From the NCBI GenBank assembly GCA_046757645.1, contig JBHHYS010000132.1, positions 1-5,154 on the forward strand: a stretch of DNA of 5,154 nt, written 5' to 3'. Positions within the stretch are counted from its first letter, which is position 1, and every line of letters starts with the position of its first letter. Source of the DNA: JBHHYS01 sp046757645 (GTDB lineage: Bacteria > Acidobacteriota > Terriglobia > Acidiferrales > 2-02-FULL-67-57). A program made the translations under genes and the position numbers. A model generated the notes under the pieces. It did no database searches. It saw nothing but the letters and a program-made list of their open reading frames with translations, and was not told where the DNA came from. Below, in pieces: positions 4,796 to 5,154 of the stretch.

Positions 4796-5154
4796 TCAGT
4801 CGCGGGCGCTCACCTTTTCTTTTTCCGGCGCCCGCACTTTGAAGCGGGTGTCGAGTTCCTTCAGCTTCTCCATCACACCGGTGTACTCCAGCTCGTTCAT
4901 GGGGAGCATGGCCGCGCCGGAGAAGCCTTGGCGCCGCATCTCCATCGACTTCTCGGCGATGCGGTCGCGCACCGTGTTCCAGAAGGGGTGGGCGAAGGCG
5001 TCCACGGCCTCGGTGAGCTTGCCCTGCTGCACGCAGTATCCGGCGGCGCTCACCACCGGCGGGCCGTCGAAGTAGCTGACGGTGGAGTTGAGCGCTACCG
5101 GCATGAGCGGCATCTGGTGGGAGCCGCGCATGCAGCCGGCGACGAAGTGGCCGA
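4796..5154 (-). CDS. Fructose-1,6-bisphosphate aldolase/phosphatase (archaeal type), C-terminal part
   Basis: The 118 visible residues match the C-terminal third of the bifunctional FBP aldolase/phosphatase (class V FBPase), known from archaea and some deep-branching or thermophilic bacteria. It condenses dihydroxyacetone phosphate with glyceraldehyde-3-phosphate and dephosphorylates the product to fructose-6-phosphate, making gluconeogenesis unidirectional. Signatures, counted from the first visible residue, are GSHxxPLMPV (10-19), SYFDGPPVVSA (26-36), GKLTEAVDAF (44-53), HPFW (55-58), EMRRQGF (71-77) and AMLPMNELEYTG (81-92). The lysine and tyrosine used in aldol catalysis lie in the missing N-terminal part, so activity cannot be judged. 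Two small departures from the pattern I recall are GSHQMP for GSHxGP and GFSGAAM for GFFGPAM. The start is outside the window and a terminator follows. Confidence 0.9.
   Translation of the reverse strand, partial: GHFVAGCMRGSHQMPLMPVALNSTVSYFDGPPVVSAAGYCVQQGKLTEAVDAFAHPFWNTVRDRIAEKSMEMRRQGFSGAAMLPMNELEYTGVMEKLKELDTRFKVRAPEKEKVSARD

Overview
The window is GC-rich bacterial chromosome. Every supportable gene lies on the minus strand, so transcription runs from the high-coordinate end to the low end. In that order the genes are: the C-terminal part of a bifunctional fructose-1,6-bisphosphate aldolase/phosphatase (4796-5154, cut by the window edge), a DnaC/DnaI-type helicase-loader ATPase (3588-4334), ribosomal protein S1 rpsA (1441-3219), an IHF-beta/HU-family DNA-bending protein (997-1320), a HIT-family nucleotide hydrolase/phosphorylase (511-993) and the N-terminus of an acyl-CoA dehydrogenase (1-201, cut by the window edge). 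The protein styles (S1 and HIT variants, the archaeal-type aldolase/phosphatase) and the intergenic repeats fit an uncultured Acidobacteriota-like lineage. This is inference from family resemblance, not proof.

The core is an information-processing cluster. rpsA followed by ihfB is the same order known from Escherichia coli (cmk-rpsA-ihfB). Here ihfB is followed after 3 bases by the HIT gene, so those two are almost certainly co-transcribed. Good sigma70-type promoters can be read in front of rpsA (TTGACA, 17-base spacer, TATAGT) and in front of ihfB (TTAACT, 18-base spacer, extended TGtTATAAT). Weaker ones lie before the acyl-CoA dehydrogenase and the DnaC-like gene. The rpsA transcript has a predicted leader of about 198 nt and the ihfB-HIT transcript one of about 87 nt. 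Both are predicted to begin with a stem-loop at or within a few bases of the start site.

The three long gaps are not empty. The gap at 202-510 is a mosaic of imperfect palindromes and GAGCGNAGTCGA units. The gap at 3220-3587 holds the S1 leader, its promoter and an 82-bp compound palindrome flanked by a 15-bp direct repeat that contains the promoter's -35 box. The gap at 4335-4795 holds a second set of palindromes of the 202-510 type plus an intrinsic terminator for the aldolase/phosphatase gene. These dispersed-repeat sequences give spurious open frames that should not be annotated as proteins.

No tRNA, rRNA, CRISPR array, insertion sequence or defence system was seen. The conserved genes are ordinary housekeeping functions; the items most worth a second look are the compound palindrome next to the rpsA promoter and the S1 leader.
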